Positions 8,901-15,306 are shown, numbered from the stretch's first letter. The stretch is DNA of 25,215 bases from RUG11241 sp964560085 (GCA_964560085.1 CAZLKF010000012.1:1-25215), one strand, 5' to 3'. Numbers and translations are program-made. Notes: generated by a model not told the origin, from the letters alone.

Positions 8901-9410
8901 CAGTCTTCAAAAGCAAGTCCAGCGGGCAGTATTGCTTCATTTGCATCAAGCGGTAAAAAGAATAATAAAAAGGATTTAGCAAAAATTGCTTTAGCTTATC
9001 CTCATGTTTATGTTGCAACAGTTTCTTTGGGTGCAAATATGATTCAATTATTGAAAGCATTTAAAGAGGCTGAAGCTCATAAAGGACCTTCAATTATTAT
9101 TGCTTATTCACCTTGTATTTCTCACGGAATTGAAGGTGGAATGGAAAATACTTTAGAGATGCAGAAATTAGCTGTAAATTCAGGATATTTTCCACTATTT
9201 AGATTTAATCCAAATGAAAATAAATTTTATTTGGATAGTAAAGCTGATTTTAATTTATATGAAGAATTTTTACTTAAACAAAACAGATATTCAATGTTAA
9301 AAATAGTCAATCCAATTGAAATGAATGAATTACTGCTTAAAAATAAAGAATATGCAGTTAAGACTTACGAATATTATAAAACGTTAGTAAAAGAAGAAAA
9401 TGACCAATAA
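5994..9410 (+). CDS. nifJ: Pyruvate:ferredoxin (flavodoxin) oxidoreductase
   Basis: A 1138-residue cytoplasmic iron-sulfur flavin-free enzyme converting pyruvate plus CoA to acetyl-CoA and CO2 while reducing ferredoxin or flavodoxin. The domains of the one-chain form occur in order: the pyruvate-binding N-domain (YPITPASPM near residue 27, EMQSEAGAAG), the central domains with GGVTVGHLRF, a two-cluster ferredoxin domain (C674, C677, C680, C684 and C730, C733, C736, C740), the proximal-cluster cysteines C797, C800 and C803 in FCGACAGCG, and the thiamine diphosphate site GDGWAYDIG (from 932) with NTGGQ. All cluster ligands look intact. The enzyme is oxygen-sensitive in most organisms and indicates anaerobic metabolism. 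The gene is monocistronic with its own promoter and terminator. The symbol nifJ follows family usage; porA or por would also be used. Confidence 0.97.
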   Translation: MKIVTVDGNEACSNTAYMFTEVAGIYPITPASPMAEHVDEWSNKGVLNIFNDKVKVVEMQSEAGAAGMVHGSLQAGLLTTTFTASQGLLLMIPNMYKIAGEMLPCVIHVAARSLATHALSIFGDHQDVYAARQTGFAMLASSSVQDAAFLAAVAHLAAIKGSIPFMHFYDGFRTSHELHKINILELNDIKNLVDYDQIKKFRNKALQIGKPITRGTAENDDVYFQATEVRNPYYDNIVEVTNDYMEKINKVTKSDYKPFNYYGSSNATNVIVAMGSVCETIKETIDDLSKKGYEIGLIEVHLYRPFSTKYLKKVLPKTVKKIAVLDRTKEFGSIGEPLYLDVLAALNDLHLEIYGGRYGLSSKNTTPGQIKAVYDFLNDKPHHNFTIGITDDTTNLSLKIDESYKIGNSHELLLYGYGSDGMVSAAKMLMTLIGSETDNIVQGYFQYDSKKSGGVTVGHLRFNKEKIRSTYYVENPELVMVTKDSYLKDFDTISKIKENGIFILNTIRSEKEIVEYLNDEFKKIIVDRKIKFYIINAYELARKVGLKNKISMIMASTIFELTNIVEHDEGINALKESVKKKFMKKGENVIKANIDAIDLTKDYLKKIDIQEVKMIIDEENSYENIVQAIEHRKGDSLPTSAFAKNPDGTFIVDLKDIAKKGISDVVPKWVPSSCIQCNQCAFVCPHSVIRPFLLSAEEYEKAPNYIKDRALKAMGKGNMYFIISISIMNCTGCGLCMKTCPSKQNSKALVSTSLIEEYKNNEQKVFDYLNKNITEKDEYPVNSVKGSQFKKPKFSFCGACAGCGETSYIKVLTQLFGEHMMIANATGCSSIYGGGLPVLPYTIPWSNSLFEDNAEYGYGMLIGSQTIRNRIASIMQNNLNSKNKEHFKRWLDNFNNYEITKEVARSIDYSACKELEELKEYIPYRSIWTIGGDGWAYDIGYGGIDHVLASNDDVNILVLDSQVYSNTGGQSSKASPAGSIASFASSGKKNNKKDLAKIALAYPHVYVATVSLGANMIQLLKAFKEAEAHKGPSIIIAYSPCISHGIEGGMENTLEMQKLAVNSGYFPLFRFNPNENKFYLDSKADFNLYEEFLLKQNRYSMLKIVNPIEMNELLLKNKEYAVKTYEYYKTLVKEENDQ

Positions 9411-9424
9411 GTCATTTTTTTTTA
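9398..9424 (+). terminator. Terminator of the PFOR gene
   Basis: Stem AAATGAC (9398-9404) and GTCATTT (9411-9417) with loop CAATAA, then a run of T's. The TAA stop codon is in the loop. It meets the small RNA transcript from the minus strand head-on. Confidence 0.88.
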
Positions 9425-9522
9425 CAAAAAAGAAGCTGCCCCCTGAGACAGCTTCCACAAAAGAATAAAAAGGGGTTTGCTAGATAAACTAGCTCCAATT
9501 CGCCTAATTCGAACTGGCGATT
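9424..9522 (-). ncRNA. Candidate independent small RNA, about 95 nt
   Basis: On the minus strand a strong promoter (9526-9554) is followed by about 95 bases with three hairpins and a terminator, and no plausible ORF. Hairpin 1 pairs 9500-9504 with 9516-9520 (TCGCC/GGCGA). Hairpin 2 pairs 9479-9483 with 9489-9493 (GCTAG/CTAGC). Hairpin 3 pairs 9432-9438 with 9449-9455 (GAAGCTG/CAGCTTC) and on the minus strand is followed by T6 (9426-9431). A CCCC stretch (minus-strand reading of 9472-9475) can pair with GGGGG in the loop of hairpin 3 (9439-9443), suggesting a pseudoknot or a switch. I do not recognise the family. It does not look like SRP RNA, 6S, tmRNA or RNase P RNA. Confidence 0.6.
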
Positions 9523-9525
9523 TAT

Positions 9526-9554
9526 ATATTAATCTAAAAGTCTTTGTTTGTCAA
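9526..9554 (-). promoter_or_regulatory. SigA-type promoter of the candidate small RNA
   Basis: On the minus strand, consensus TTGACA (9554 to 9549) and TAATAT (9531 to 9526) are separated by 17 bp. Transcription would begin near 9519-9521, right at hairpin 1. This is among the best promoters in the window, yet no protein gene follows it. Confidence 0.75.
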
Positions 9555-9613
9555 CCTTTTTACTCAAAATTATTAATTTAAAAATATAAATACAATTAAA
9601 GAGTTATTAAAAA

Positions 9614-9629
9614 AAGAACCTAAGTTCTT
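9614..9629 (-). terminator. Terminator of the CPBP protease gene
   Basis: On the minus strand, AAGAAC (9629 to 9624), loop TTAG and GTTCTT (9619 to 9614) are followed by T's (the A-run at 9608-9613). The stop codon at 9628-9630 overlaps the 5' arm. Confidence 0.82.
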
Positions 9630-10326
9630 AAACGGCACCCAATAGTTTTCCAATAATTAATAGACTGATTGTAATTCCATTATGAAGAAGGTGGAAACTA
9701 ATTGGTACAAATATATTATCTTCTTTTACCAACATGTAGGCGAAAGCGCAACCAGGAGCACTATATGGAATGATATATAGAATGTCTGCTAAAGTAGTCA
9801 TATTTGTTATGATGTGCATAAATCCAAAAATAAGACCAGAAACAATAACAAATAAATATTTATTTGCTATGATATATCTAATTGATTGACGAAATACTAA
9901 TTCTTCAGTTAAAGGAGCAATAATAACTGCTGAAATGTATACGTATATTGGAAAAACATCAAATAGTTCTCTAATAGTTTGATCATTAGCTGAGGTTGTT
10001 GTTTGAAATATTAAACCAATCAACAAGTTACTTGTAACCATTACGATAATTGCATATAACCAATATTTTGCATTACGTTTAAAAAAACCTTTATTGTTTT
10101 TTAAAAAATCCTTGAAATCCTTAACAATTTTTTTCCTAGAAATAAGAATTAAAATCCCAACAATGAATAAACTATATATGGTTGATATGATAGCAGCTCC
10201 TATTTTCCCAACTTTTTCGGTTGTAATTCCTAAAACACCTAAAATTGTGCTACTAGCATATGATAAAAAGAAATATGCAAAAATTCCTGCTACTCCTTTT
10301 CCAATATCAATTAATTTATCTTTCAT
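9628..10326 (-). CDS. CPBP family intramembrane metalloprotease (Abi/CAAX-like)
   Basis: A 232-residue multi-pass membrane protein with about seven hydrophobic segments. Three motifs of the CPBP (CAAX protease and bacteriocin-processing) family occur in order in the C-terminal half: EELVFR, FGFMH and HLLHN, giving the glutamates and histidines proposed to form the active site in the membrane. Members process prenylated or membrane proteins or confer bacteriocin self-immunity. No bacteriocin gene is seen nearby, so the role here is open. The RBS GGTGAT lies just upstream of the ATG (10324-10326). An extended -10 promoter (TGATATAAT on the minus strand, at 10342-10350) would drive it, divergent from the rimP-nusA operon. 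Confidence 0.85.
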   Translation of the reverse strand: MKDKLIDIGKGVAGIFAYFFLSYASSTILGVLGITTEKVGKIGAAIISTIYSLFIVGILILISRKKIVKDFKDFLKNNKGFFKRNAKYWLYAIIVMVTSNLLIGLIFQTTTSANDQTIRELFDVFPIYVYISAVIIAPLTEELVFRQSIRYIIANKYLFVIVSGLIFGFMHIITNMTTLADILYIIPYSAPGCAFAYMLVKEDNIFVPISFHLLHNGITISLLIIGKLLGAV

Positions 10327-10341
10327 ACAATCACCAATATA

Positions 10342-10350
10342 ATTATATCA
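10342..10350 (-). promoter_or_regulatory. Extended -10 promoter for the CPBP protease gene
   Basis: The minus-strand reading gives TG-A-TATAAT, an extended -10 box, 16 bases before the start codon. The -35 region (TTCTAT at 17 bp spacing) is weak. Confidence 0.5.
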
Positions 10351-10397
10351 AAAATATTGCAAAAATAGAAAAAAAATCTAGTAATATAGAATTTTTA

Positions 10398-10406
10398 TGT
10401 TATAAT
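10398..10406 (+). promoter_or_regulatory. Extended -10 promoter of the rimP-nusA operon
   Basis: TGTTATAAT, an extended -10 box, lies about 65 bases before rimP. There is no clear -35 box. A start near 10413 leaves a leader of about 58 nt containing a strong hairpin. Confidence 0.6.
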
Positions 10407-10425
10407 ATGTTTGATTGCAACGCGG

Positions 10426-10448
10426 AAGAGTGGGAAAACCCCACTCTT
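10426..10448 (+). promoter_or_regulatory. Leader hairpin upstream of rimP-nusA
   Basis: A 9-bp stem (10426-10434 with 10440-10448, AAGAGTGGG with CCCACTCTT, loop AAAAC) is followed by TTAAAATTAAAA and then the rimP RBS. A GAGTGGG...CCCACTC hairpin in this position is familiar from many Firmicutes nusA operons. It may act as an attenuator or stabiliser. The following T-run is too weak for a sure terminator. Confidence 0.6.
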
Positions 10449-10470
10449 TAAAATTAAAAAAGGAGAATTT

Positions 10471-10734
10471 ATGGAAATTGCGGAAGAAGTACAAAAAATA
10501 ATAGAGCCAATTATAAAAGAGAATAATTATATTCTTGATAAGGTTGAATATGTGGTAGAAGGAAATTTAACATTCTTGAGAATATATATTGATAAAGAAG
10601 GCTTTATTACTATTGATGATTGCGTCAAAGTAAGTAATTTATTAAATCCAATTTTAGATGAAAAAAATATAATTGAAACTAATTACATGTTAGATGTATG
10701 TTCAAAAGAAAAAGGAGATGTTAATAATGGATAA
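10471..10734 (+). CDS. rimP: Ribosome maturation factor RimP, N-terminal domain only
   Basis: An 87-residue protein matching the N-terminal alpha/beta domain of RimP, the 30S maturation factor (LRIYIDKEGFITIDDCVKVSNLLNPILDE is typical). Full RimP proteins are about 150 residues. In those, the stretch ending here at NYMLDVCSKEKG would read on through a (V)SSPG(L) motif into a C-terminal SH3-like domain. That domain is absent: the frame stops at 10732-10734 and overlaps nusA by 8 bases, leaving no room for it. The RBS AAAAAGGAG lies just before ATG 10471; the longer in-frame start at 10411 would run through the leader hairpin and is rejected. Whether the short form is functional is unknown. Confidence 0.8.
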   Translation: MEIAEEVQKIIEPIIKENNYILDKVEYVVEGNLTFLRIYIDKEGFITIDDCVKVSNLLNPILDEKNIIETNYMLDVCSKEKGDVNNG

Positions 10735-11818
10735 TAAAGAATTTAAAAACGCTGTTGCTAATGTCGTTTTAGAAAAAGGAATATCAGAAGATGTCATTTA
10801 TGAAGCAATGGAGCTTGCTTTAACTTCGGCATATAAGAAAAACTATAATTCACTATCAAATGTTCGTGTTGAAATTAATCGTGACACGGGAATGATTCAT
10901 GTTTTTTCTTTTAAAACTGTATTAAGAGAAGATGCTACTGATGAAGAAGGAAATAATATTTTTGATGAAAGAATCCATTTAACTTTAGAAGAAGCTCAAA
11001 AAGAAGTCCCTGGGATCAATTATGGCGAAACGATTGAAAAAGAAGTAACACCAAAAGATTTTGGCCGTGTGGCAGCAGCAACAGCTAAACAAGTTGTTGT
11101 TCAAAAAATTCGTGAAGCCGAGAGAGATGCCATAATTGGTGAATTTACAGAAAAAGAAAATGAAATGATGAGTGGCGTCGTTGCGATGGAAGATGCTAAA
11201 AATTATTACATTGCTTTAGGCAAAACACAAGGAATTTTACCAAAGACTGAGATTATTCCTGGAGAAACAATTAAAATGGGTTCAAATCTAAAAGTATATA
11301 TCTCTAAGGTAGAAAGTACAAGTAAGGGCCCATTAATTCTTTTATCACGTACTCACTATGGCTTAGTAAAACGCTTGTTCGAACTTGAAATACCTGAAAT
11401 AACTGAAGGAATAATTCTTGTCTTCAGCGTTGCTCGTGAACCGGGAGTTAGAACAAAAATAGCTGTTTACTCTGAAAATAGTCGTGTTGATGCTGTTGGT
11501 TCATGTATTGGTGAAAGAGGAAGCAGAATCAATCGCATTAGCAATGAACTAGGTGGAGAGAAAATTGATGTTATTCAATATGATAGTAATCCCGAAAAAT
11601 TTATTGCTAACTCTTTAAGTCCAGCAAAAAATGTACGTGTATTTATTACGAATCCAAAAAAGCAAGAATCAATGATTATTGTTGACAATGATAATTTATC
11701 TCTAGCAATAGGTAAAAAGGGTTTAAATGTACGCCTAGCATCAAAATTGACCCATTACAGAATCGATGTAAAAACATATGATCAAGCAGCTGCTGATGGC
11801 ATCAACATTTTAGAGTAG
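10727..11818 (+). CDS. nusA: Transcription termination/antitermination factor NusA
   Basis: A 363-residue RNA polymerase-binding protein that controls pausing, termination and antitermination. The N-terminal polymerase-binding domain covers about residues 1-125, followed by an S1 RNA-binding domain (about 135-200) and two KH domains (about 205-345). The first KH has GSCIGERGSRINRI and the second LSLAIGKKGLNVRLAS, both with intact GXXG loops. The Firmicutes length of about 370 residues, without proteobacterial C-terminal acidic repeats, fits. ATG 10727 is chosen because AAAGGAGATG lies just upstream inside the end of rimP; the 10694 start is rejected. It is followed after 7 bases by ylxR/rnpM. 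Confidence 0.96.
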   Translation: MDNKEFKNAVANVVLEKGISEDVIYEAMELALTSAYKKNYNSLSNVRVEINRDTGMIHVFSFKTVLREDATDEEGNNIFDERIHLTLEEAQKEVPGINYGETIEKEVTPKDFGRVAAATAKQVVVQKIREAERDAIIGEFTEKENEMMSGVVAMEDAKNYYIALGKTQGILPKTEIIPGETIKMGSNLKVYISKVESTSKGPLILLSRTHYGLVKRLFELEIPEITEGIILVFSVAREPGVRTKIAVYSENSRVDAVGSCIGERGSRINRISNELGGEKIDVIQYDSNPEKFIANSLSPAKNVRVFITNPKKQESMIIVDNDNLSLAIGKKGLNVRLASKLTHYRIDVKTYDQAAADGINILE

Positions 11819-11825
11819 GTGACCT

Positions 11826-12086
11826 ATGCAAGTAAAAAAAATACCAATGCGCAGTTGTGTTGTTACCAAAGAAAAATTGCCAAAAAAAGAACTAATTAGA
11901 ATAGTTCGTACACCTGAAGGAAATGTTATTGTTGATCAAAGCGGAAAAGTTAATGGTCGTGGAGCTTATATAAAGCTTACAATGGAAGTAATAGATCAAG
12001 CGGAAAAAACTCATATTTTGGATCGCCATTTAGAAACAAGCGTTCAGGCTGAAACATATGAGGAATTAAGAAAGTTATTGAAATAG
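11826..12086 (+). CDS. rnpM: RNase P modulator RnpM (YlxR, DUF448)
   Basis: An 86-residue basic nucleic-acid-binding protein of the YlxR/DUF448 family. The signature is clear: KKIPMRSCVVTKEKLPKKEL near the start, then RIVRTPEGNVIVD and the GRGAYI turn. YlxR was recently named RnpM because it binds RNase P RNA and modulates RNase P activity in B. subtilis. It has its usual place directly after nusA, with the RBS AGGTGA overlapping the nusA stop region. The partner gene ylxQ (an L7Ae-like protein), which usually follows, is missing. Confidence 0.93.
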   Translation: MQVKKIPMRSCVVTKEKLPKKELIRIVRTPEGNVIVDQSGKVNGRGAYIKLTMEVIDQAEKTHILDRHLETSVQAETYEELRKLLK

Positions 12087-12097
12087 AGGTGTGTTTA

Positions 12098-12538
12098 ATG
12101 GAAAGACCAAGTTGGGATGAGTATTTTATGGAAATGGCTAAACTTGTGGCAACACGTAGTACTTGTTTGAGTAGACAAGTTGGCGCTATCTTAGTTAAAG
12201 ATAAATGTGTTATATCGACCGGTTATAACGGAGCGAGTAAAGGTTCAAAACACTGTGCGGAAATTGGTTGCATTAGAAAAAAATTAAATGTGCCTAGTGG
12301 TCAACAGTTAGATTTATGTCGTGCTGTTCATGCTGAACAAAATGCTTTAGTCCAAGCAGCGAGATATGGAGTTGAAACCGAAGGAGCAATTATGTATATC
12401 ACTGTTACACCATGCTTTCAATGTGCAAAGATGATTGTCAATGCTGGTATCAAAGAAATCGTTGTTAATGGTGTATATCCGGATGAAAGAACTCTTGAAT
12501 TATTCAAAGAAGTAGGGATTAATATTAGAACAATTTAA
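12098..12538 (+). CDS. dCMP deaminase (ComEB family)
   Basis: A 146-residue zinc enzyme that deaminates dCMP to dUMP, feeding thymidylate synthesis. The catalytic zinc site is formed by H78 in HAEQNA (E80 being the proton shuttle) and C106 and C109 in PCFQC. The extra cysteines in SKHCAEIGCIRKK match the second, structural zinc site of dCMP deaminases, which separates it from plain cytidine or tRNA adenosine deaminases. ATG 12098 follows AGAGGTG at 12085-12091; the GTG at 12089 is rejected. It lies between rnpM and infB, the position of ylxQ in B. subtilis, and shares their transcript. The symbol comEB is used for the B. subtilis homologue, but no other competence gene is near. Confidence 0.9.
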   Translation: MERPSWDEYFMEMAKLVATRSTCLSRQVGAILVKDKCVISTGYNGASKGSKHCAEIGCIRKKLNVPSGQQLDLCRAVHAEQNALVQAARYGVETEGAIMYITVTPCFQCAKMIVNAGIKEIVVNGVYPDERTLELFKEVGINIRTI

Positions 12539-12559
12539 AAAGAAAAGAGGTGCATGTTT

Positions 12560-14638
12560 ATGATGAGCGTGTTAGAATATTCAGAAGATGTTAATAAAGC
12601 AGTAGGAGCCATCTTAAAAAAATGCAAAGAACTAAAAATAAATGTCAATAGTGAAAATGATATGTTATCAGAAGATGACATTATTGAACTTGATAATCTA
12701 TTAGATGAAATGGATGAAATTGAAGAATTAGAGGAAGAAGAAAGAATTGTTGCTGAAACAAAAAATCTTGGCAAAAAGTCTGATTCCAAAAAGCCTGAAA
12801 TAAAGGTAAATACAAAAAAAGATTTTGCCGTCAAGAAAAAAGAGATGTATAAAAGTAAAGAAAAATTAATCTCTAATAATCCAATTGATGATCAAAAAAT
12901 TGTAGTCTATAAAGAGAATATGACTATTCATGAATTGGCTAAAAATTTAAATGTTGCTCCAGGCGAACTAATTAAGAAATTGTTTTCCTTGGGTATTTTA
13001 GCAACTTTAAATAGTCATTTGAGCTTTGAACAAGCTGAGATATTAGTTGTTGATTACAATAAAGAATTAAAAACCGAAGAGGCAACAGATGTCAACAATT
13101 TTGAAAATTTTGAAATTAACGATAATGATGAGGCTTTAGAAAAAAGACCACCAGTTGTAACAATAATGGGACATGTTGATCATGGCAAAACCACTTTATT
13201 AGATACAATCAGAAAGACAAACGTGGCTGAAGGAGAAGCTGGGGGAATTACTCAAGCAATAAGTGCTTATCAAGTAAAATATAAAGATGACCTAATTACA
13301 TTTATTGATACACCTGGTCATGCGGCATTTACAGAAATGCGTGCTCGTGGAGCTAAAATGACAGATATTGTTATCATAATAGTGGCAGCTGACGATGGCG
13401 TTATGCCACAAACAAAGGAAGCAATAGATCATTCTTTAGCTGCAAAGGTGCCAATTATTGTTGCTATTAATAAAATTGATAAACCGGGTGCTAATCCAAC
13501 GAAAATAATGACAGATCTAACTGAATATGGATTAACACCAGAAGTTTGGGGTGGCAACACTTTATATAATGAAATATCTGCAAAAACAGGTGAAGGAATT
13601 GATAAATTATTAGAAAATATTCTTTTAATTTCTGAACTTGAAGGATATAAAGCTAATCCTAATCGCTATGCGGTTGGAACAGTTGTTGAGTCGCGACTTG
13701 ATAAACAAGTTGGACCAATTGTAACTTTACTAATTCAAAATGGGACATTACGTTTAGGCGATCCAATTGTTGTAGGTAATGCTTTTGGTAAAGTTCGAAC
13801 TCTAAAAAATGATCGTGGCGAAGAAATTACCCATGCTTTGCCAAGTCAACCAGTTGAAATAACCGGCTTAAATGATATCCCTCAAGCTGGTGATAAATTT
13901 ATGTCATTTGCAACTGAAAAAGAAGCAAGAAGTATTGCTTTAACACGTCGTGAACAAAGTAAAAATTCTAATTCCAAAGGGTCAGGGGTTTTAACACTTG
14001 ATGATTTGTTTTCAAAAATTCAAGAAGGTGTTAAAGAAATTAATGTATTAGTTAAGGCCGATGTAAATGGTAGTAGTGAAGCTGTTAAAAATGCTTTAGA
14101 ACGAATTGAAGTTGAAGGAGTAAAAGTCAATGTCATCAGAAGTAGTGTTGGAACAATCAATGAAAGCGACATTGTTTTAGCAAAAGCATCAAATGCAATA
14201 ATTATTGGCTTCAATGTTCGTCCAGATAATGCTGTGAAAGAAGATGCCAAAGAATCTGGAGTTGACATTCGCCTTTATACAATTATATATAAAGCTGTCG
14301 AAGAAATGGAAGCAGCTATGAAAGGTATGTTAGATCCTGTATTTGAGGAAAAAGTTGCCGGAACAGCAGAAGTACGTCAACTATTCAAGTTTTCTAAAGT
14401 TGGAACCATCGCTGGTAGTTATATTACTGAAGGAACTATTAAAAAAGAATGTAAGGTTCGTTTAATAAGAAACGGTGTAGTTGTCTATGATGGTAATATA
14501 AATTCTATTCAAAGAGAAAAAGACACAGTCAAAGAAGTAAAAAAAGGACTAGAGTGTGGAATTACAATTGAAAATTACTCAGACATCAAAGTTGGCGATA
14601 TCATTGAAGCTTATGAAATGGTTGAAATAAAAAAATAG
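12560..14638 (+). CDS. infB: Translation initiation factor IF-2
   Basis: A 692-residue GTPase that brings initiator tRNA to the 30S subunit and promotes subunit joining. The N-terminal 115 residues are a variable charged and acidic region, followed by the IF2_N fold (MTIHELAKNLNVAPGELIKKLFSLG), a G domain with P-loop GHVDHGKTT (204-212), DTPGHAAF and NKID, then domains II, III and IV (the last binds fMet-tRNA). ATG 12560 is preferred over 12554 because the RBS AGAGGTG (12546-12552) is too close to the latter. ATG 12563 is also possible. Spacing of 21 bases from the dCMP deaminase gene supports cotranscription from the rimP promoter. A terminator follows, separating it from rbfA. Confidence 0.96.
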   Translation: MMSVLEYSEDVNKAVGAILKKCKELKINVNSENDMLSEDDIIELDNLLDEMDEIEELEEEERIVAETKNLGKKSDSKKPEIKVNTKKDFAVKKKEMYKSKEKLISNNPIDDQKIVVYKENMTIHELAKNLNVAPGELIKKLFSLGILATLNSHLSFEQAEILVVDYNKELKTEEATDVNNFENFEINDNDEALEKRPPVVTIMGHVDHGKTTLLDTIRKTNVAEGEAGGITQAISAYQVKYKDDLITFIDTPGHAAFTEMRARGAKMTDIVIIIVAADDGVMPQTKEAIDHSLAAKVPIIVAINKIDKPGANPTKIMTDLTEYGLTPEVWGGNTLYNEISAKTGEGIDKLLENILLISELEGYKANPNRYAVGTVVESRLDKQVGPIVTLLIQNGTLRLGDPIVVGNAFGKVRTLKNDRGEEITHALPSQPVEITGLNDIPQAGDKFMSFATEKEARSIALTRREQSKNSNSKGSGVLTLDDLFSKIQEGVKEINVLVKADVNGSSEAVKNALERIEVEGVKVNVIRSSVGTINESDIVLAKASNAIIIGFNVRPDNAVKEDAKESGVDIRLYTIIYKAVEEMEAAMKGMLDPVFEEKVAGTAEVRQLFKFSKVGTIAGSYITEGTIKKECKVRLIRNGVVVYDGNINSIQREKDTVKEVKKGLECGITIENYSDIKVGDIIEAYEMVEIKK

Positions 14639-14648
14639 CATAAATTGG

Positions 14649-14671
14649 AAATAACTTATGTTATTTTTTTT
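14649..14671 (+). terminator. infB: Terminator after infB
   Basis: Stem AAATAAC (14649-14655) and GTTATTT (14660-14666) with loop TTAT, then T's up to 14671. It ends the rimP-nusA-infB transcript just before the next promoter. Confidence 0.85.
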
Positions 14672-14672
14672 A

Positions 14673-14701
14673 TTGACAAAGCATACATAATAATGTATCA
14701 T
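14673..14701 (+). promoter_or_regulatory. Strong SigA-type promoter of the unknown gene at 14735
   Basis: Consensus TTGACA (14673-14678) and TATCAT (14696-14701) are separated by 17 bp. A start near 14708 gives a leader of about 27 nt with a perfect RBS, AAGGAGGGG (14720-14728). The spacer and -10 box are overlapped by an operator-like inverted repeat array (14683-14708). Confidence 0.8.
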
Positions 14702-14708
14702 TATACAT
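14683..14708. promoter_or_regulatory. Operator-like array of three alternating half-sites
   Basis: ATACAT (14683-14688), ATGTAT (14693-14698) and ATACAT (14703-14708) alternate in orientation, each starting exactly 10 bp after the last, with 4-bp gaps AATA and CATT. This makes two overlapping palindromes on one DNA face, covering the promoter spacer, -10 box and start site. It is a classic layout for a repressor dimer pair. The regulator is not identifiable here. Confidence 0.55.
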
Positions 14709-14734
14709 TGTCTTCAAAAAAAGGAGGGGATATT

Positions 14735-15259
14735 ATGTGTAAAATAGTTTCTTATCCAAACGGAACAGAAAGTGTAGCATTATTAGATAATGACGTAGAA
14801 GTAATTATTCTTCCAACTACAGCAAAGCGTTTAGAAATATTGTCAGCAACCAATTTAAGAAAAATTATTTCCTTAAGTAATAAATTAACTATTGGTCCAG
14901 CAGTCAAAAAGAATTGGATTCCTGCATTAAATGGATGTCGTAACATTAATGAAGTTGTGACATTTGGAAATGTTGAATTTAATACAACCTTGCATATGAA
15001 TGGTAAAGATAAAGAATGTGCATGGACAACCGGGGACGAACTAGCTTTGCCACCAGTTATGACTATTGTTGGCGATGAAAGAAAAAATCTATTTCCATGC
15101 TATTATTATGGAAATGGTCCAATCGAAGAAACTAATTTGTGTGATGCATCAGCACCAATTCGTGTTTTACCATCTGAATTAGTTGATACATTTCTAGATT
15201 CATCTTTAAAAGAAGTTAATGAAGTAATGCCACTAGATTCTAGATTAGCAAGAATTTAA
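14735..15259 (+). CDS. Conserved-looking protein of unknown function
   Basis: A 174-residue soluble protein that I do not recognise. It begins MCKIVSYPNGTESVALLDNDVEVIILP, contains five cysteines (C3, C69, C91, C127, C139) and many aromatic and proline residues after position 85 (WTTGDELALPPVMTIVGD, FPCYYYGNGP). There is no signal peptide and no membrane helix. The start ATG 14735 is set by the perfect RBS AAGGAGGGG; the frame upstream to 14645 runs through the terminator and promoter and is not used. It lies between infB and rbfA, genes normally adjacent, and has its own strong promoter with operator-like repeats. That suggests separate, tightly controlled expression, perhaps in response to a metal, redox or stress signal, but this is inference only. 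Confidence 0.7.
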   Translation: MCKIVSYPNGTESVALLDNDVEVIILPTTAKRLEILSATNLRKIISLSNKLTIGPAVKKNWIPALNGCRNINEVVTFGNVEFNTTLHMNGKDKECAWTTGDELALPPVMTIVGDERKNLFPCYYYGNGPIEETNLCDASAPIRVLPSELVDTFLDSSLKEVNEVMPLDSRLARI

Positions 15260-15272
15260 CTTCTTTTTTTTT
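15250..15272 (+). terminator. Possible weak terminator after the 14735 gene
   Basis: A short stem AAGAA (15250-15254) and TTCTT (15261-15265), overlapping the stop codon, is followed by a long T-run. The stem is weak, so partial readthrough into rbfA is likely. Confidence 0.45.
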
Positions 15273-15306
15273 GTTCTGTATGTTAAAATATTGATGAGGT
15301 GTAAAA

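Noticed and set aside
9420..9540. Insertion-sequence end or tRNA fragment
   Set aside because: The inverted repeats form separate local hairpins, not terminal repeats around a transposase, and the TTCGAA segment lacks a tRNA arm context. The promoter and terminator fit an sRNA better.
10411..10470. Upstream extension of RimP
   Set aside because: It would be translated through the leader hairpin and lacks an RBS; ATG 10471 has AAAAAGGAG and matches RimP N-termini.
12535..12834. Minus-strand ORF opposite infB
   Set aside because: It is a serine/phenylalanine-rich shadow of the acidic N-terminal part of IF-2 and has no RBS.
14645..14734. Longer N-terminus for the unknown gene at 14735
   Set aside because: That stretch contains the infB terminator, the promoter and the operator, while a perfect RBS precedes ATG 14735.
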